DNA from: Petunia secreta
Lineage: Eukaryota; Streptophyta; Magnoliopsida; Solanales; Solanaceae
Length of the DNA stretch: 64,000 bases
Reading direction: 5' to 3'
NCBI GenBank assembly: GCA_029990175.1
Contig: JARKIP010000003.1
Location: 4,092,001-4,156,000, forward strand
The position numbers were made by a program, and so were the translations under genes. Positions 42,352 through 55,009 of the stretch are shown in pieces (positions within the stretch are counted from its first letter, which is position 1; each line of letters starts with the position of its first letter). A model generated the notes under the pieces. It saw only the letters and a list, made by a program, of their open reading frames with translations, had not been told where the DNA came from and ran no database searches.

Positions 42352-42535
42352 CAAGTTTTGTTATCCTTTCTGTATACTTGGTTATTCTAAGGGTTGTAAT
42401 CCAAGTGTATTTATTTTGCTCGTTATGATGTCAAACCCTTTTATCTTTCAAATTCAATGAAAAGCAAGACATGTTCTTGTCTCCTTATTCTATCTCTTTA
42501 CTTTCCTGATTTTTATTTCTTATTTCTTTCTGTAG
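42348..42535 (+). other. Predicted pro/pol intron of element B (188 nt)
   Basis: The donor TTG|GTAGCA overlaps the gag-pro TAG (42349-42351). The acceptor is TTTCTTTCTGTAG|CTATG after a pyrimidine tract (about 42480-42531). The spliced joint makes TGC and runs in frame through the MTC tripeptide into pol. Unspliced RNA gives Gag-Pro; spliced RNA gives Gag-Pro-Pol. Confidence 0.86.
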
Positions 42536-45500
42536 CTATGTTTCTGATGGCCTTAATAACATGACATGCATGCTGAAATCACGCCCTGATCTAAACACAC
42601 AGTTTAACTTGGTCTCAATGAATCAACCAAAAATTGAGCAAATACATGTTGATGGGTGGAGTGATTATGAAGTAACAGTTGAGGAGGTAGATGATATGGA
42701 AAGGACGGATACCGAAGAAATTTTTGAGAAAGAATATGATGAGGAGGGAGCTGAGAGTGAAATAAATGGGGAATTAGAACAGTTTGAGAACAAGCCTAAG
42801 CCCAATTTAGATGACACAGAAAATATAAATTTGGGAACCCCCGACGATGTTAGGGAAACCAAGATAAGCATGCATGCTGTACCGAAAGTGAAAAGTGACA
42901 TAGTCCAAGTCTTGTTTGACTATAGAGACGTGTTTGCTTGGTCATATGATGACATGCCTGGTTTGAGCACAGATTTGGTGGTTCATAAGTTGCCAATTAA
43001 TCCTGGTTTCCCTCCGGTCAAGCAGCTACGGAGGAAATTCAAGACAGAAATGAGCAAGAAAATCCATGAGGAAATCATGAAGCAGCTATCTGCGAAGGTG
43101 ATACAATCTCTTCAGTATTCCACTTGGTTGGCCAATGTTGTGCCGGTGCCGAAGAAAGATGGGAAGACAAGAATTTGTGTTGACTATCGAGATTTGAACA
43201 AGGCCAGTCCCAAGGATAATTTTCCTTTGCCTAATATTCACATTCTCATAGACAATTGTGCTAAACATGAGATCCAATCTTTTGTGGATTGCTATGCCGG
43301 TTATCACCAGATCCTGATGGATGAGGATGACGCCGAGAAGACAGCATTCACCACGCCCTGGGGAACCTTTTGTTACAGGGTCATGCCGTTCGGCTTGAAG
43401 AACGCTGGGGCAACGTACATGAGAGCCATGACAACTGTCTTCCATGATATGATACACAAAGAAATTGAGGTGTATGTGGATGATGTGATAATCAAATCAA
43501 GAACGGTAGAGGATCATGTTAAAGACCTCAGGAAATTCTTTGAAAGACTCAGAAGGTACAATTTGAAGTTGAACCCGGCCAAATGTGCGTTCGGTGTTCC
43601 AGCTGGAAAGTTGTTGGGTTTCATTGTTAGCAGGCGGGGTATTGAATTGGATCCTTCAAAGATCAAGGCTATACAAGAGTTGCCTCCGCCAAAGAACAAG
43701 AAAGAAGTTATGAGTTTCCTCGGAAGATTGAACTACATCAGTAGGTTCATCGCTCAACTCACCACCACGTGTGAGCCAATCTTCAAGCTGCTAAAGAAAG
43801 ATGCGGCGGTTAAGTGGACTGAGGAGTGTCAAGCGGCCTTTGACCAAATCAAGCAGTACCTGTCAAATCCACCAGTGCTGGTCCCGCCAGAGCCAGGACG
43901 ACCTTTGTTCCTCTATCTGTCGGTGATGGACAATTCGTTTGGTTGCGTACTGGGGCAACATGATGCCACGGGGAAAAAAGAACAGGCAATCTACTACATG
44001 AGCAAGAAGTTCACGGATTACGAGGTCAAGTACACTTTGCTGGAAAGAACGTGTTGTGCCCTCACATGGGTAGCACAGAAGTTGAGGCATTATTTGTTTT
44101 CATATACTACTTACCTCATATCCCGGATGGATCCACTAAAGTACATTTTTTCAAAGCCTATGCCAACAGGAAGGCTTGCCAAGTGGCAAATGTTACTCAC
44201 AGAGTTCGACATAGTTTATGTCACCAGAACTGCAATGAAAGCCCAGGCTTTGGCCGATCATTTGGCCGAAAATCCAGTGGATGATGAGTATGAACCTCTT
44301 AAGACATACTTTCCTGATGAAGAGGTAGGCACAATTGAGGAGTTGCCTTCTGAAGATGATCATTATTGGAAGCTCTATTTTGATGGGGCCTCTAACTCCA
44401 AGGGCGATGGTATTGGGGCTGTTCTCATATCCCCGACAGGTCACTATTATCCGGCGGCTGCGCAACTTCGTTTCTGGTGTACTAATAACACGGCAGAATA
44501 TGAAGCTTGCATCATGGGTCTACGCATGGCGATAGATATGGACATCAAAGAACTACTAGTGCTTGGAGATTCCGACCTACTAGTACATCAAATCAGGGGT
44601 GAATGGGAAACTCGAGACGTGAAACTCATCATGTATAAGCAGTATCTGGAAGAGCTTTGCCGAAGGTTTGATTCCATTGAATTCAGGCATATCCCAAGAA
44701 TGCACAATGAGTTGGCAGACGCTTTGGCTACATTAGCGTCCATGCTTAGTCATCCTGACCAGACTCACATTGATCCTCTCGAGATTCAAGTTAGGGATCA
44801 ACATGCTTATTGCAACATGGTTGAAGAAGAACTTGATGGCGAGCCATGGTACCTGGACATCAAAAACTACATCAAGAATGGAGAGTATCCAGCGCTGGCA
44901 GAGAGCAATCAGAAAAGAACCCTCCGCCGTCTTGCAAATGGTTTCTTTTTAAGTGGGGGGGTGTTGTACAAGAGAACCCCAGATCTGGGACTGTTGAGAT
45001 GTGTGGACGCACAAGAAGCCTCAAGAATTCTCAACGAGGTGCATTCGGGAATCTGTGGACCACACATGAATGGCTATGTGTTAGCCAAGAAGATCTTAAG
45101 AGCAGGTTATTTTTGGCTCACCATGGAGCGAGATTGCATAGGGTTCGTGCGGAAATGCCACCAATGTCAAGTGCACGGCGACCTGATACATTCACCTCCC
45201 TTAGAGCTCCACACAATGTCCGCTCCTTGGCCTTTCGTAGCATGGGGGATGGATGTCATTGGCCCGATAGAACCAAAGGCATCGAATGGGCATAGATTCA
45301 TTTTGGTCGCCATTGACTATTTTACTAAGTGGGTGGAAGCGGCGACATTCAAGTCGGTAACCAAGAAAGTTGTGGTCGACTTTGTTCATTCAAACATCAT
45401 TTGCCGGTTCGGTATTCCCAATACCATCATCACCGACAATGGGGCTAATCTGAACAGTCATTTGATGAGAGAAGTATGTGAAAGGTTCAAAATTGTGCAT

Positions 45501-46094
45501 AGGAACTCCACACCATACCGGCCAAAGGCAAATGGCGCGGTCGAAGCTGCAAACAAAAACATCAAGAAGATCCTTCGAAAAATGGTGGAAGGATCTCGAG
45601 ATTGGCATGAGAAGTTGCCATTTGCTCTTCTGGGTTATCGCACAACTGTGCGCACCTCAATAGGCACGACCCCATATGAACTGGTGTATGGGACTGAAGC
45701 GGTCATTCCAGCGGAAGTCGAAATACCGTCCTTGAGAATCATTGTTGAAGCTGAGATCGAGGACACTGAATGGGTCAAATCCCGCTTGGAACAATTGGCT
45801 TTGATCGACGAGAAAAGGCTAAATGCAGTATGTTATGGTCAACTATATCAGAAGAGAATGGCCAAAGCATACAACAAGAAAGTGCGCCAGCGCAAATTCA
45901 GTGAAGGCCAGGTAGTCTTGAAGCGCATCTTTCCACATCAGGAAGAAGAGAAGGGCAAGTTTGCTCCAAATTGGCAAGGACCGTATGTGGTGAAGAAGGT
46001 GTTGCCCAATGGTGCTCTATTCTTGACAGACATCGAAGGCACGATGGCTGAAATGATTGTTAATGCTGATGCAGTGAAGAGGTACTACATTTGA
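42536..46094 (+). CDS. pol: Pol of element B: RT, RNase H, archaeal-type RNase H, integrase
   Basis: Read as the second exon of Gag-Pro-Pol; residues are counted from the in-frame ATG at 42561. Acidic linker (about 1-90); RT with VPKKDGKTRICVDYRDLN (about 194) and YVDD (305-308); first RNase H (about 450-560, LYLSVMDNSFGCVLGQ); second RNase H (about 603-718, LYFDGASNSKGDG ... NTAEYEA ... GDSDLL ... HNELADALA); integrase zinc finger (about 828-872, HSGICGPH ... CHQCQVH), DDE core (D in GMDVIGP, D in ITDNGAN, E in GAVEAANK, about 896-995), C-terminal GPYVVKKVLPNGALFL (about 1140). No chromodomain. No frameshift or stop. The two tandem RNase H domains are the hallmark of the Tat lineage. Confidence 0.95.
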
Positions 46095-46270
46095 TGTCCT
46101 TGGATTGGGATGGTGAAAGTCTTTGTTTCCCTTATCCAGATGATGTATCCCTTTTGTTAGCCTTTGGCTTTGTATTGTTTTTGTGAACCCTTATTGGGAA
46201 TCCTGTAATTGTAATGAAATTGAATGAATGAAAGAAAGATTCAAAACAACAACTTTTGGCATTAAGTTGC

Positions 46271-46333
46271 CAGAGCTACGTCTGACCTGATTCCTCTCAA
46301 AAGGATACGTAGGCAACCATTCTGGTGCGGTCA
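46271..46333 (+). other. 3' UTR conserved block CR1 (element B)
   Basis: CTACGTCTGACCTGATTCCT, then GGATACGTAGGCA and GGTGCGGTC, about 180 nt after the integrase stop, as in A and C. Confidence 0.75.
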
Positions 46334-46448
46334 AAATAGGGGAAAGTTCAGTTTTTTTTTCTTATCTCATATCGACGCAAAACTCGCCTCCAAGTTTGCG
46401 GCCAAATTCAAAGAAAATCCCAATCTGCAGTTTCTGCTAAACTGGGGC

Positions 46449-46497
46449 AGAAGTTTGTTTTTATTTTATTTCATCAATAAAATAAAAACAAACTTCT
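46449..46497 (+). other. Perfect AT-rich hairpin, 22-bp stem, 5-nt loop (element B)
   Basis: Arms 46449-46470 and 46476-46497 are exact complements; the loop is TCATC. It is homologous to the hairpins at 6290-6343 and 61510-61563, with the stem kept and the loop changed. An A/G-rich run follows (about 46598-46646). Confidence 0.88.
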
Positions 46498-46651
46498 ACT
46501 ATTCTTACCATCTTTTCACATGCTCATGAGACGTTTGGCATTTCAGTCTCGAAATCAGGAAGAGGCTCGGAGCGCCCAAGACATTATCATCAGCAAAAGA
46601 AAAAAAAAAGAGAAAAAAAAAAGAGAAAAAAAAAAAAAAAAGAAAAATGAA

Positions 46652-46756
46652 GTCTTGCCGGTGAAAACCCGAAAGGGCGCCGCATGACAAACAGTGAGAT
46701 AAAAGAACAAAGAGAGAGGTTAGTTGGTGAAAACCCCGAAGGGGGCACCACTAACC
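46652..46756 (+). other. Tandem RNA hairpin pair HP1/HP2 (element B)
   Basis: HP1 46652-46688: GTCTTGC/GCATGAC with one mismatch, CGGTG/CGCCG, AAAA bulge, CCC-GAAA-GGG. HP2 46718-46756: GGTTAGT/ACTAACC, GGTG/CACC, AAAA bulge, a CCCC/GGGG cap with loop GAAG. Changes relative to A and C keep pairing. Confidence 0.85.
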
Positions 46757-47269
46757 GAATGAGGGTCTTCATAAATGTCATCAAGAGGGTTTGGAAAGTG
46801 GTCATGACCGAATGTTCCAACTAGAGAAAGATCGAGGAAGAACTGTTGGGAATGATCAGGTTTTTTGAGGACCAGAGCATGTCATGTTATTAGGGTCGTC
46901 ACTTCCACCTTCAGATAAGTTTCTTTTTACATCTCCAAAAGGACATCATTTCGTTCGGAGTCCTTTTGTCCGAAATCTTTCCCATTCTTCACTTTTCAAT
47001 CAAAATAACATCAAAACGAGCAAAAGAAAGTTTTGCAAAATTGTTTACCTGTTTTGCAGTTGTAGCAGAGCATGGTCAGGATCCGCCTGGATAATGGAAG
47101 CCGAATCATCTCTCGATCGCAAATTGACGTGTTGAGAATTTGCACTATGAAGGAGATCATCAGACGGTAGGCAGATTTCAAGATCATCAAATCTCGCCTG
47201 AGCACCAATTTCAAGAGTGACAATGTCAATTTTCAAGTCAGAAGCAGCATTCATAAAGGAGCAGTTTAT

Positions 47270-47900
47270 TTAAGAAGTCGAAGCACCCACCTGAAGAATG
47301 AGGGAGTAGTTTATTTAAGATATCGAGGCGCCCACCCGGAGAATGAGGGAGTAGTGGTAAAGAAGTCGAGGCACCCACCTGAAGAATGAGGGAGTAGTTG
47401 TAAAGAAGTCGAGGCACCCACCTGAAGAATGAGGGAGCAGTTTATTTAAGAAGTCGAAGCACCCACCTGAAGAATGAGGGAGTAGTTTATTAAAGAAGTC
47501 GAGGCGCCCACCCGGAGAATGAGGGAGTAGTGGTAAAGAAGTCGAGGCACCCACCTGAAGAATGAGGGAGTAGTTGTAAAGAAGTCGAGGCACCCACCTG
47601 AAGAATGAGGGAGCAGTTTATTTAAGAAGTCGAGGCACCCACCTGAAGAATGAGGGAGTAGTGGTAAAGAAGTCGAGGCACCCACCTGAAGAATGAGGGA
47701 GTAGTGGTAAAGAAGTCAAGGCACCCACCGGGAGAATGAGGGAGTAGTTGTAAAGAAGTCGAGGCACCCACCTGGAAAATGAGGGAGTAGTTTAGAGAAA
47801 GTCAAGGCACCCACCTGGAGAATGAGGGAGTAGTTTAGAGAAAGTCGAGGCACCCACCTGGAGAACGAGGGAGTAGTTTGGAAAGTCACCCACCTGAGGA
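47270..47900 (+). repeat. Tandem array, about 14-15 units of about 44 bp (element B 3' UTR)
   Basis: Unit: AAGAAGTCGAGGCACCCACC then TGAAGAATGAGGGAGTAGT plus a short T/G-rich joint. Units alternate between variants, suggesting local unequal exchange. It occupies the same place as the unrelated 78-bp array in A and C. Confidence 0.88.
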
Positions 47901-48039
47901 ACGAGGGAATCCGCTTCTGTAAAGAAGCAAGACCCATCAGAGTGATGGTTTCCAACTCAGCAAGAACAAGACCCATCAGAGAGATGGTTTTAATTTTCAG
48001 CAAAAGCAAGACCTACCAGAGTGATGGTTCCAGTTTTAT

Positions 48040-48222
48040 CCTTCAAGTCAAGCCCGTCAAGGCGGCAGTTTCAACTTGCAAGTCAAAGCCCGTCAAGGCG
48101 GCAGTTTCAACTTGCAAGTCAAAGCCCGTCAAAGCGGCAATTTCAATTTTCAAGTCAAAGCCCGTCAAAGCGGCAATTTCAATTTTCAAGTCAAAGCCCG
48201 TCAAAGCGGCAATTTCAAGTTC
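48040..48222 (+). repeat. Second tandem array, about 5 units of 36 bp (element B 3' UTR)
   Basis: Unit: CAAGTCAAAGCCCGTCAARG followed by CGGCARTTTCAAYTT. The period is a multiple of three, so ORFs run through it by chance; I do not call them genes. Confidence 0.85.
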
Positions 48223-48575
48223 TCAAGACCCACTTGGTAGCGGGAGCTTCAGACCAGTTTATCAGTTTGGGAAGCATGAAGAAGTTAGCTTAGAAATTAT
48301 AATTTTACATTTCAAATGTTGTATTTTCATTTTCCTTTGTAAAGCAGTGACCACCAGCCAGCTAGCCAGCAACCAGCGACAATGACCAGCAGCAACAACT
48401 CTAGTGTGTCAAAAGTGTCCTGTGTCAGTCCGGGTAAGTCTAGGAGCATCGAGTCAGTCCTAGTTAGTTCTGAAAGTGTTTAGAGTTAGTCTGTGTATGT
48501 CTAGAGTGCTTAGTGTTAGTCTAGAAGAGTCCAGTGTCTATTTAAATGCGGTAGTACCAGCTATCGCACGTGAGG

Positions 48576-48695
48576 AGCTACACTGACCTGATTCCTTAGT
48601 CCGGGGATATGTAGGTAGCCTTGTTCTTGGTTAGAACCGAAAGTCAAGGTACGGTCACAATTTTGCAAGCATGCTCTCGGCTAGAACCGAAACAC
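48576..48695 (+). other. Second CR1-like block and hairpins (element B)
   Basis: CTGACCTGATTCCTTAGTCC, GGATATGTAGGTA and GGTACGGTC, with TTGGTTAGAACCGA near 48636 and TCGGCTAGAACCGA near 48674. Same order as in A and C. Confidence 0.7.
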
Positions 48696-48746
48696 CAAAA
48701 TTAGTTGTCGATTACGTCTTTGTCCAAAAACTCTTCGTGTTCTCGG

Positions 48747-48761
48747 ACAAAGAGGGGCAGC
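48747..48761 (+). promoter_or_regulatory. Polypurine tract of element B
   Basis: GGACAAAGAGGGGCAGC ends at the LTR start. GGACAAAGA pairs exactly with TCTTTGTCC (about 48716-48724), placing the tract on a hairpin arm. Confidence 0.8.
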
Positions 48762-51700
48762 TGTAATCACCTAATTTTGGCACCTAAAATACCAAATGGC
48801 GTAAGATAGTAGTGCTAATTTTGCTCATCTTTTATACGTATCATAGCTGATTCTAGGCATTTAATTAGGGAAAAATACTAAAAAATTATCAAATATATAT
48901 TTGTTATGTGTCTAACTGTGTCTTTACATTTTGTGATAATCTGTGCACTTGTATAATTTAAGTGTTAGTTAATTAGTCTATTTGTCAATTGTGTGTGTTA
49001 TATAATCTGTATTTTAGTAGTTTAATCTTGCAATTGAGGCTATTTGTGAAATCCAAAAGAGAGTTAAAAGAGCCCAATATCTTAGCCCACACACTTTAAC
49101 CCGAAATCATCTCATCCGTTAGATCTAATTAATCCAATGGTTCAGATTCACCCACCCCCTCACATATAAATTCCCTAAATTCATTCATTTACCCATTACA
49201 CACACATAAGGTCTTGACCTAAAGAAACTATGTCAAATGCACGCAGCCCACCGGAAATCGTCACTGCCGGTGGCGCCGCCGTCCCTCCGACGCCGGAAAG
49301 TCATAAAAAATACATCCCCGCATCACCTTGAGCCCCTCGTCCCCGATCTAGTCTCGGTTTCCACAAATTCTCAAGGAATCATTGTAAATCGGCGTTCGAA
49401 AAACACGGCACGGGCTTTTCCGGTGAGCCCTTTCATTTTTTCTATTGATTTTTCATGGATGTCCACTGCTCCTTCCTTCTCTTTCCGTTCTTTTCTTTTT
49501 CTAGATGAAACGACCCCAAATGGGATCATTTCACTTAGAAGAAGAAAGTGACGGATTCGATGGGTCTAAAAGGGGTCGGGTTTGTTCATTTGGGTATTAA
49601 ACAACGGGTATGGGACTGTGTTGATGATTTTCGATTCATGGGGTACGGGACTGTTTGGCTTTAGGGGGTTTCGGATAGTGATGGATTTTTGGGAGGGGTA
49701 CTGTCGATGCTCGTTAACAGATTTGGCGTCGATGGGGCTGTTAGTTTGGGGTTAAAACAACGGGTATGGGACAGTTTCGGCTTGTGAAGGGGTTTTGATG
49801 GTGACTGATTTGGGAGTTTGTTTGTTGCAGCTATGGTAAGGGTGTTAACGGACTGTGATGTTTGGTTCATTGACGAGGCCGTATGGTCGAGTCGACCTAG
49901 CTGCCTGGATGCGCTGTTGGTTCAGTTTGCCTACGATAATGAGGCAGTGACGGGGCTGTATTTCGAGTGTTTGTTTGGCGTCGACGAAAACAGAAACGGC
50001 TAAGGCAGTGATGATAGCGGACTGAGTTGCAGCAACTATGTTGTTTAATCGACAAAGCGAGGCGACTTTGTTTGGTTGATTGATGCAGCAGCTGTGGCAG
50101 TCAGTTCGTGTTGATGCTGAGTTCGGAAAGGCTGATCCAAGACAGCTTTGGGTGATGGCCTGATGCGCGAGCAGCCATGGCGACAATGCTTTGAAGTAGT
50201 GGCTGGATTGTGAAGGCATAGCAGTTGGTTTGGCTTTCATGATATGCATGAAGTAAACTCCTATCCGTGTCCCTTTGTTTTTGGCTGTTCGTATAAGATT
50301 AAGGTTTATTTGCAGAAATTAGCCTACTATTAGCTATCTACTTTGCTATTCCATTTTTTGATATAGAGTTTGGAATAAACAAGTTCTTGGTTATTTGTTT
50401 AAAGCATGATGTCCTTAGATTTTAAACATGTACTTGGCTCCTGTGAGATAGGAGAAATTGTAGGAATGTTCAAGTTTAGTCTTGCCTTGGTGTTGTCTGT
50501 TCAAGCGCTAATTTGTTCAAGGTTCCTAAGTGTTTCCAAGCATGCTCTGTTTAACTAGTATGTTAGGATTGTGTGAGATTAGCTCAGCCTGAAATTTGCT
50601 TTTAGTTTAGGTCCTGATCTGTTTGGTTTAGTTGTTACCTATTCATTTGTGTTTCTGTGAATTGCTATTACTTCAAAGGGTCAGCGTGACCTCACTATGG
50701 ACTCAAAAGAGTCAAATTAGCATTGGGGTGGGTCAGTACTTGAGGGATTTGGGTTTGAAATCCAAGACCTTGGAAGTAGAAATCTGAAAATAGGCAGGTG
50801 AGTTTATTTGGATTTTTAAGTCCATCCAAGTTTGAATTCCAAGGAAATCAGCCTCATTAATGAGGCAGATATGATGTATGGCCAGAAATGGTAAAAAGAA
50901 ATTGGCATGGCAGCCCCCTCCCTGTCATATTTCCCTATTAAGTAAGGCTCCAAACAAGGCATTTAATTGCCATAGCATGCCTGTTGAAAAGTGATTTTCC
51001 TTGGGGTTTGACCCCAGCTGTCCAGCCTCTCTTACCTCTATAAAGAGAGGTCATTTACTACACATTGAAGGGAGAACACATTGAATGCTCCCATTACTCC
51101 TCAACTACTTTAAAAAAAAAACAACAGATCTGAAAGTAAAAGAAATAGCAAGAAAAATACTTGAAAAAAAAAGGGAATAGCAAGGAAGGGTTTGGGTTTA
51201 GGCTATTATTGCAAAAGGGTGTTGTTTGTGGCTGTTGTTGCTGTTTGGTCTTTGCTTTGGGCTGTTTGAGTGGGGCTTGGCTCTCCTTGTTTTAAAGTTT
51301 GTCTACACTAGGTAAACTTTCATTTCATAGTTTATTTCATGAGAAATCAGCCATATTTGAAGCCATTATTTATGAATGCTAAGTTTTTTTTTATGTTGAA
51401 TGTACATTGAATAACTGTTAGTGTAACTTTTAAACTGAAATTTTGCGCAAATGACACCATTATGCAATCTGGTACATATCTGATTTTCGAGCAAAATAGC
51501 GGCTGTTTATGCAAACGTATTTTGGAACAAACTAGAACGTTAGTTGCAACTCCTTTTTGTAAAGTATGCTCAAATCAAATACATAAGTTAGTTTTTTTTT
51601 TTCATGAAATATAAAGGGTAGAAATAGATTTACAAAAGTGTTGACAAATGTGGCCAGATCTTGAAATAAATAGATAAAAAAGGATATATGTGCAAGAGCT

Positions 51701-52889
51701 ATGAAATAAAGAACATCAGCATAACAGTGGGCTAAATAGAATATTTAATATGGCTAAATGTTGAACAAGTAAGAAAGATGACTGTTTTGCGCAAATATTG
51801 TTAATAATAGAATACCAATGCCTAAAGTGCTAAAGTGGGCTAAATAACTATCAAGTCTGCAAATTTGTGGCCAAATGCTAAAACAAATGGCCAAAGGAAC
51901 ATTTCTGCAATTCATTTTAACAAAGATTCAGAGGCGTGCAAGTTTTCCTGAATGGGCTGAACCTTTTTTGCAAATCTAGATTACTTAGTTGTCATCTTTA
52001 AACTTTAAGGCCCCAATGGTGTTTAAATTAAATTTAGCAACTTCTTTTTGATAAATAAACAAAATCAAACTAGGTGAAGGATAAAAGAATAAGCTAAGAG
52101 ACATTAGTATCTGAAGCCAAATAAATTGATTCAAGTGTAGTTTATTTAAAATCGGAAGATCTCGAACGGGTGAAGTGCCTGCGCGACCATATCCGGTTTT
52201 AGATAAATTACATTTGTGAATATTGAATCGAGCCGTATTTGAATAAGATATAAATGTGTCGAAAGTAAAAGCGGCTCATATAATCAAAAATCAAGCTGAA
52301 TTATGAGTTCAAGTTTGACCAAAGAAAACAATAATACAATAATAAAGAATGAATTTGGAGACTCAAATCACGGTTGATAAGGTTTCGAACGGGTGAAGTG
52401 CCTGCGCGAAAATATTCGGCCGAGTCACTGAAACAAAAAAAAAATAAAAATAAAAATAAATGAATAAATAAATTAAAATAAAATAATAAATCAAAGCGTA
52501 GCAAAAGGAAATAAATAAAGGCAGGTACAATAAATACTTCATATAGCCGGAATGCGTCAAATAAAAGCAACTGTGCTCGACACAGGACTCGAGGGTGCCT
52601 AATCCCTTCCCAAGAGTCAACCGAGATCCTTACCCGGAACTCTAACGCAGACCACTAACGAGTCATAGGTGTTCCAAGGTACCCTTTTGGGTGACTTGGC
52701 ACACCTTAAACTTGTCAAGTGGCGACTCCGAATTTTAAATAAACAATTCGTACCTTGAAACACCGTCACTTCCTTAAATGGAAACCCTAACTCGGGATAG
52801 CGCCAAATAATCGTAAAATCCCATAAGCGCTTTCCCAAACCCGAAACGCCCTCCTCAAAAGCGGGCGCGCGGAAAAAGGGGGTGTGACA
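48762..52889 (+). repeat. 3' LTR of element B (4128 bp)
   Basis: Nearly identical to 30832-34961. The differences seen are about eight substitutions (for example GTCGGCC/GTCGACC, CTTGACAC/CTCGACAC, CCCGAGAG/CCCAAGAG) and a few 1-4 nt indels, mostly in homopolymers. TATA boxes at about 49165 and 51039; donor-like site at 49422/49423; PBS-like TGGCGACTCCG at 52720-52730. Confidence 0.95.
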
Positions 52890-52894
52890 AGAAG

Positions 52895-55009
52895 AATGAT
52901 AAAAAATAAATAAAATACTAGATAGAAAGATTCAGTGTAGATACATTAAAGTAAGACGAAAAATAATAAGAAGTAATATATTAATTGATACACTATTAAA
53001 TACCGTTTAGAAACAACATGATACACAAAAATAAAAAGAAATAAATGAAATAATTCAATAGATAAGACTTTCATATAGTAGATACACTACAGATACAATG
53101 TAGATATATAACAAACATAATATTGATACGATTGAGTTTATTGTACAAAAATGGCTACCGGTCAAGTTTTAATCTCAAAGTGGCTATTTTCACAAATCAT
53201 AAATTCGGGGACAATACATCTGTCTTCTTCTTTAGGTTCTTTCGCTCACTTTGTTTCCTCACACTTTCCGTAGAAATTCCTACACAGCAACGCACCAATC
53301 CTGTTTGTTGACCAAGCTGAAATCTAAAATAATGGCAAAAAACTTAACTGATATATTTTTTATTACTGAAATCTAAAATAAACGCAACGCACCTTCAAAT
53401 TTTTTCATTTCATATACTTCTTAACAAATCCATGAGCGATTTACAGAAATTTTCATTCATCGAAATTGTTTTAAACATTTTGCGATTTGAAATTCAACTG
53501 CACGAATCTTCATTTTTGTGTTTCTCAATTTGAAGCAATTTTTGAGACTCAGGTAACGATTTTGATCTCAAATTTCGAGTTTTCTGTGGTGTTTCGATTG
53601 GATTTGTGTTATGATTTTTTTAGAGTTTATCCGTATGGTGTGAAACTTTGAAGGGAAATAAGAGGAGAGGAGGAAAAGTGACATTGGGGAAGAGGAAGGG
53701 GATAAGTGAAAATAGAGGAACTGAGGGTAAGAATGTTGGATTTTGCTATATTAGACAATTTTTTGCTATGTTTTGTAATTAAATTTTTCATTCTTCTATA
53801 TTAAGTAATTTTGCTAAAATATATCTATATTTTGTAAATAACTTCTAAAAAATATATTTTTATATAAAAATTTGGAATTGCACGTATAGTTTTGAAGAAT
53901 AGCCAGTTTTTAGTGAATGAATGACTAACAACCATAGTTAGAAAGGTTTTAGAAGAATAGTCGTGGTCGCTTAAGTCTCTGGAAAATTTATGAAATTTAG
54001 TTCAAAATCTCATAACAAGATACTAGAGTTTCATGTAAAAAAACTTAAACTACACGAAAAAATATTGAAACTCTCAAACTCCAGCATTTTTTCTTAAACT
54101 CATAAGTTTTTACTTCATACGTACTACAGTATTTTTTAATGAGATTTTAAATTACACTCAGGGAAAAGTACTGCTTGTGACTGGACGTGGCTATTAATCT
54201 AAAATAGTAATAAAGGCTGTTGATAATTGCTAGCCAGCCTATATCATAAAAATTTAACTAAACATGCTGTTTTAACCTTTCTATTAACTGTTTAGTTATT
54301 TTTTAAAAATTATTTGCAAGTACAGCCACTTCTTTTTTTTAAAGAATATGGACTTACTTGAATACTCATGATGCGAAGATTATGCAATTTAATTTACTTC
54401 AACCCCAATAATTTGAGGATAGGGAATGAGTCCAACGACTACAATCTCTATAAAAGTGCCCCATAAGTGGCTCAACTATAAAGGTGAGCACGAAAAAGAT
54501 TTTTTGTGCAATTCGCCTGTCTAAATCTCACGAATTATACACGTTAGTGGGCTCGAGAAGACTGATTTGCAATAATATGACACGGGAAGCAATGGTTTGT
54601 CAAAATGCCCTCAATAATAGTGGTTTAGAATAAATGCCCTCCATTAATTTAATGAAACTTATTCCAGACGAAAATACCCCCTCACAACCAATAAAAAGAC
54701 CCTCCCAGTCCCTCCCCCTCTTTTTCTCCATTCACGCAATCAAGAAAACCCTAAAACTCAATTCCTATAGATTACTCTGCTCAAAAGAAGATTCAACGTA
54801 AAATTTCTTCAAATTGCTATAGAATTTTACTAAAACTTCAATTATTTTCTTTATAATTTCATATGTATTATGCTTAACTTTGCTTAAAATTTTATATAGA
54901 CCAAACGAGCTATGACTTTTATTCATAATAATCAAAAAAACATATTGTATAGAAACACGTGACATTAGATTGATTATAGTAATTGTAAAAAAAATAAAAT
55001 TTTGTATTA
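52895..55009. other. AT-rich host DNA right of element B
   Basis: It starts with the continuation of the GATACA-type repeat (to about 53115). The rest is non-coding, with phrases common in Solanaceae repeats (AAAGTGGCTATTTTCAC near 53178; AATACCCCCTCACAACC near 54674). No gene supported. Confidence 0.5.

Larger units (their letters stand above)
30832..52889 (+). mobile_element. Element B: complete Tat/Ogre-type Ty3/gypsy LTR retrotransposon, 22.06 kb
   Basis: LTRs of 4130 and 4128 bp differ at only about ten places by eye. The target duplication AGAAG is at 30827-30831 and 52890-52894. The order is PBS, leader, ORF1, gag-pro, intron, pol, 3' UTR with two tandem arrays, PPT. gag-pro and pol are open throughout; ORF1 has two stops. 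The size, second RNase H, pro/RT intron and ORF before gag all fit Tat/Ogre elements. High LTR identity means a recent insertion. Confidence 0.96.

Noticed and set aside
47315..48009. Minus-strand ORFs with SSGGCLDF-type repeats
   Set aside because: Translation of the 44-bp tandem array; no start context or homologue.
47942..48385. 147-aa plus-strand ORF with KPVKAA repeats
   Set aside because: It runs through a 36-bp tandem array whose period is divisible by three, and several frames are open. It is 3' UTR, not a gene.
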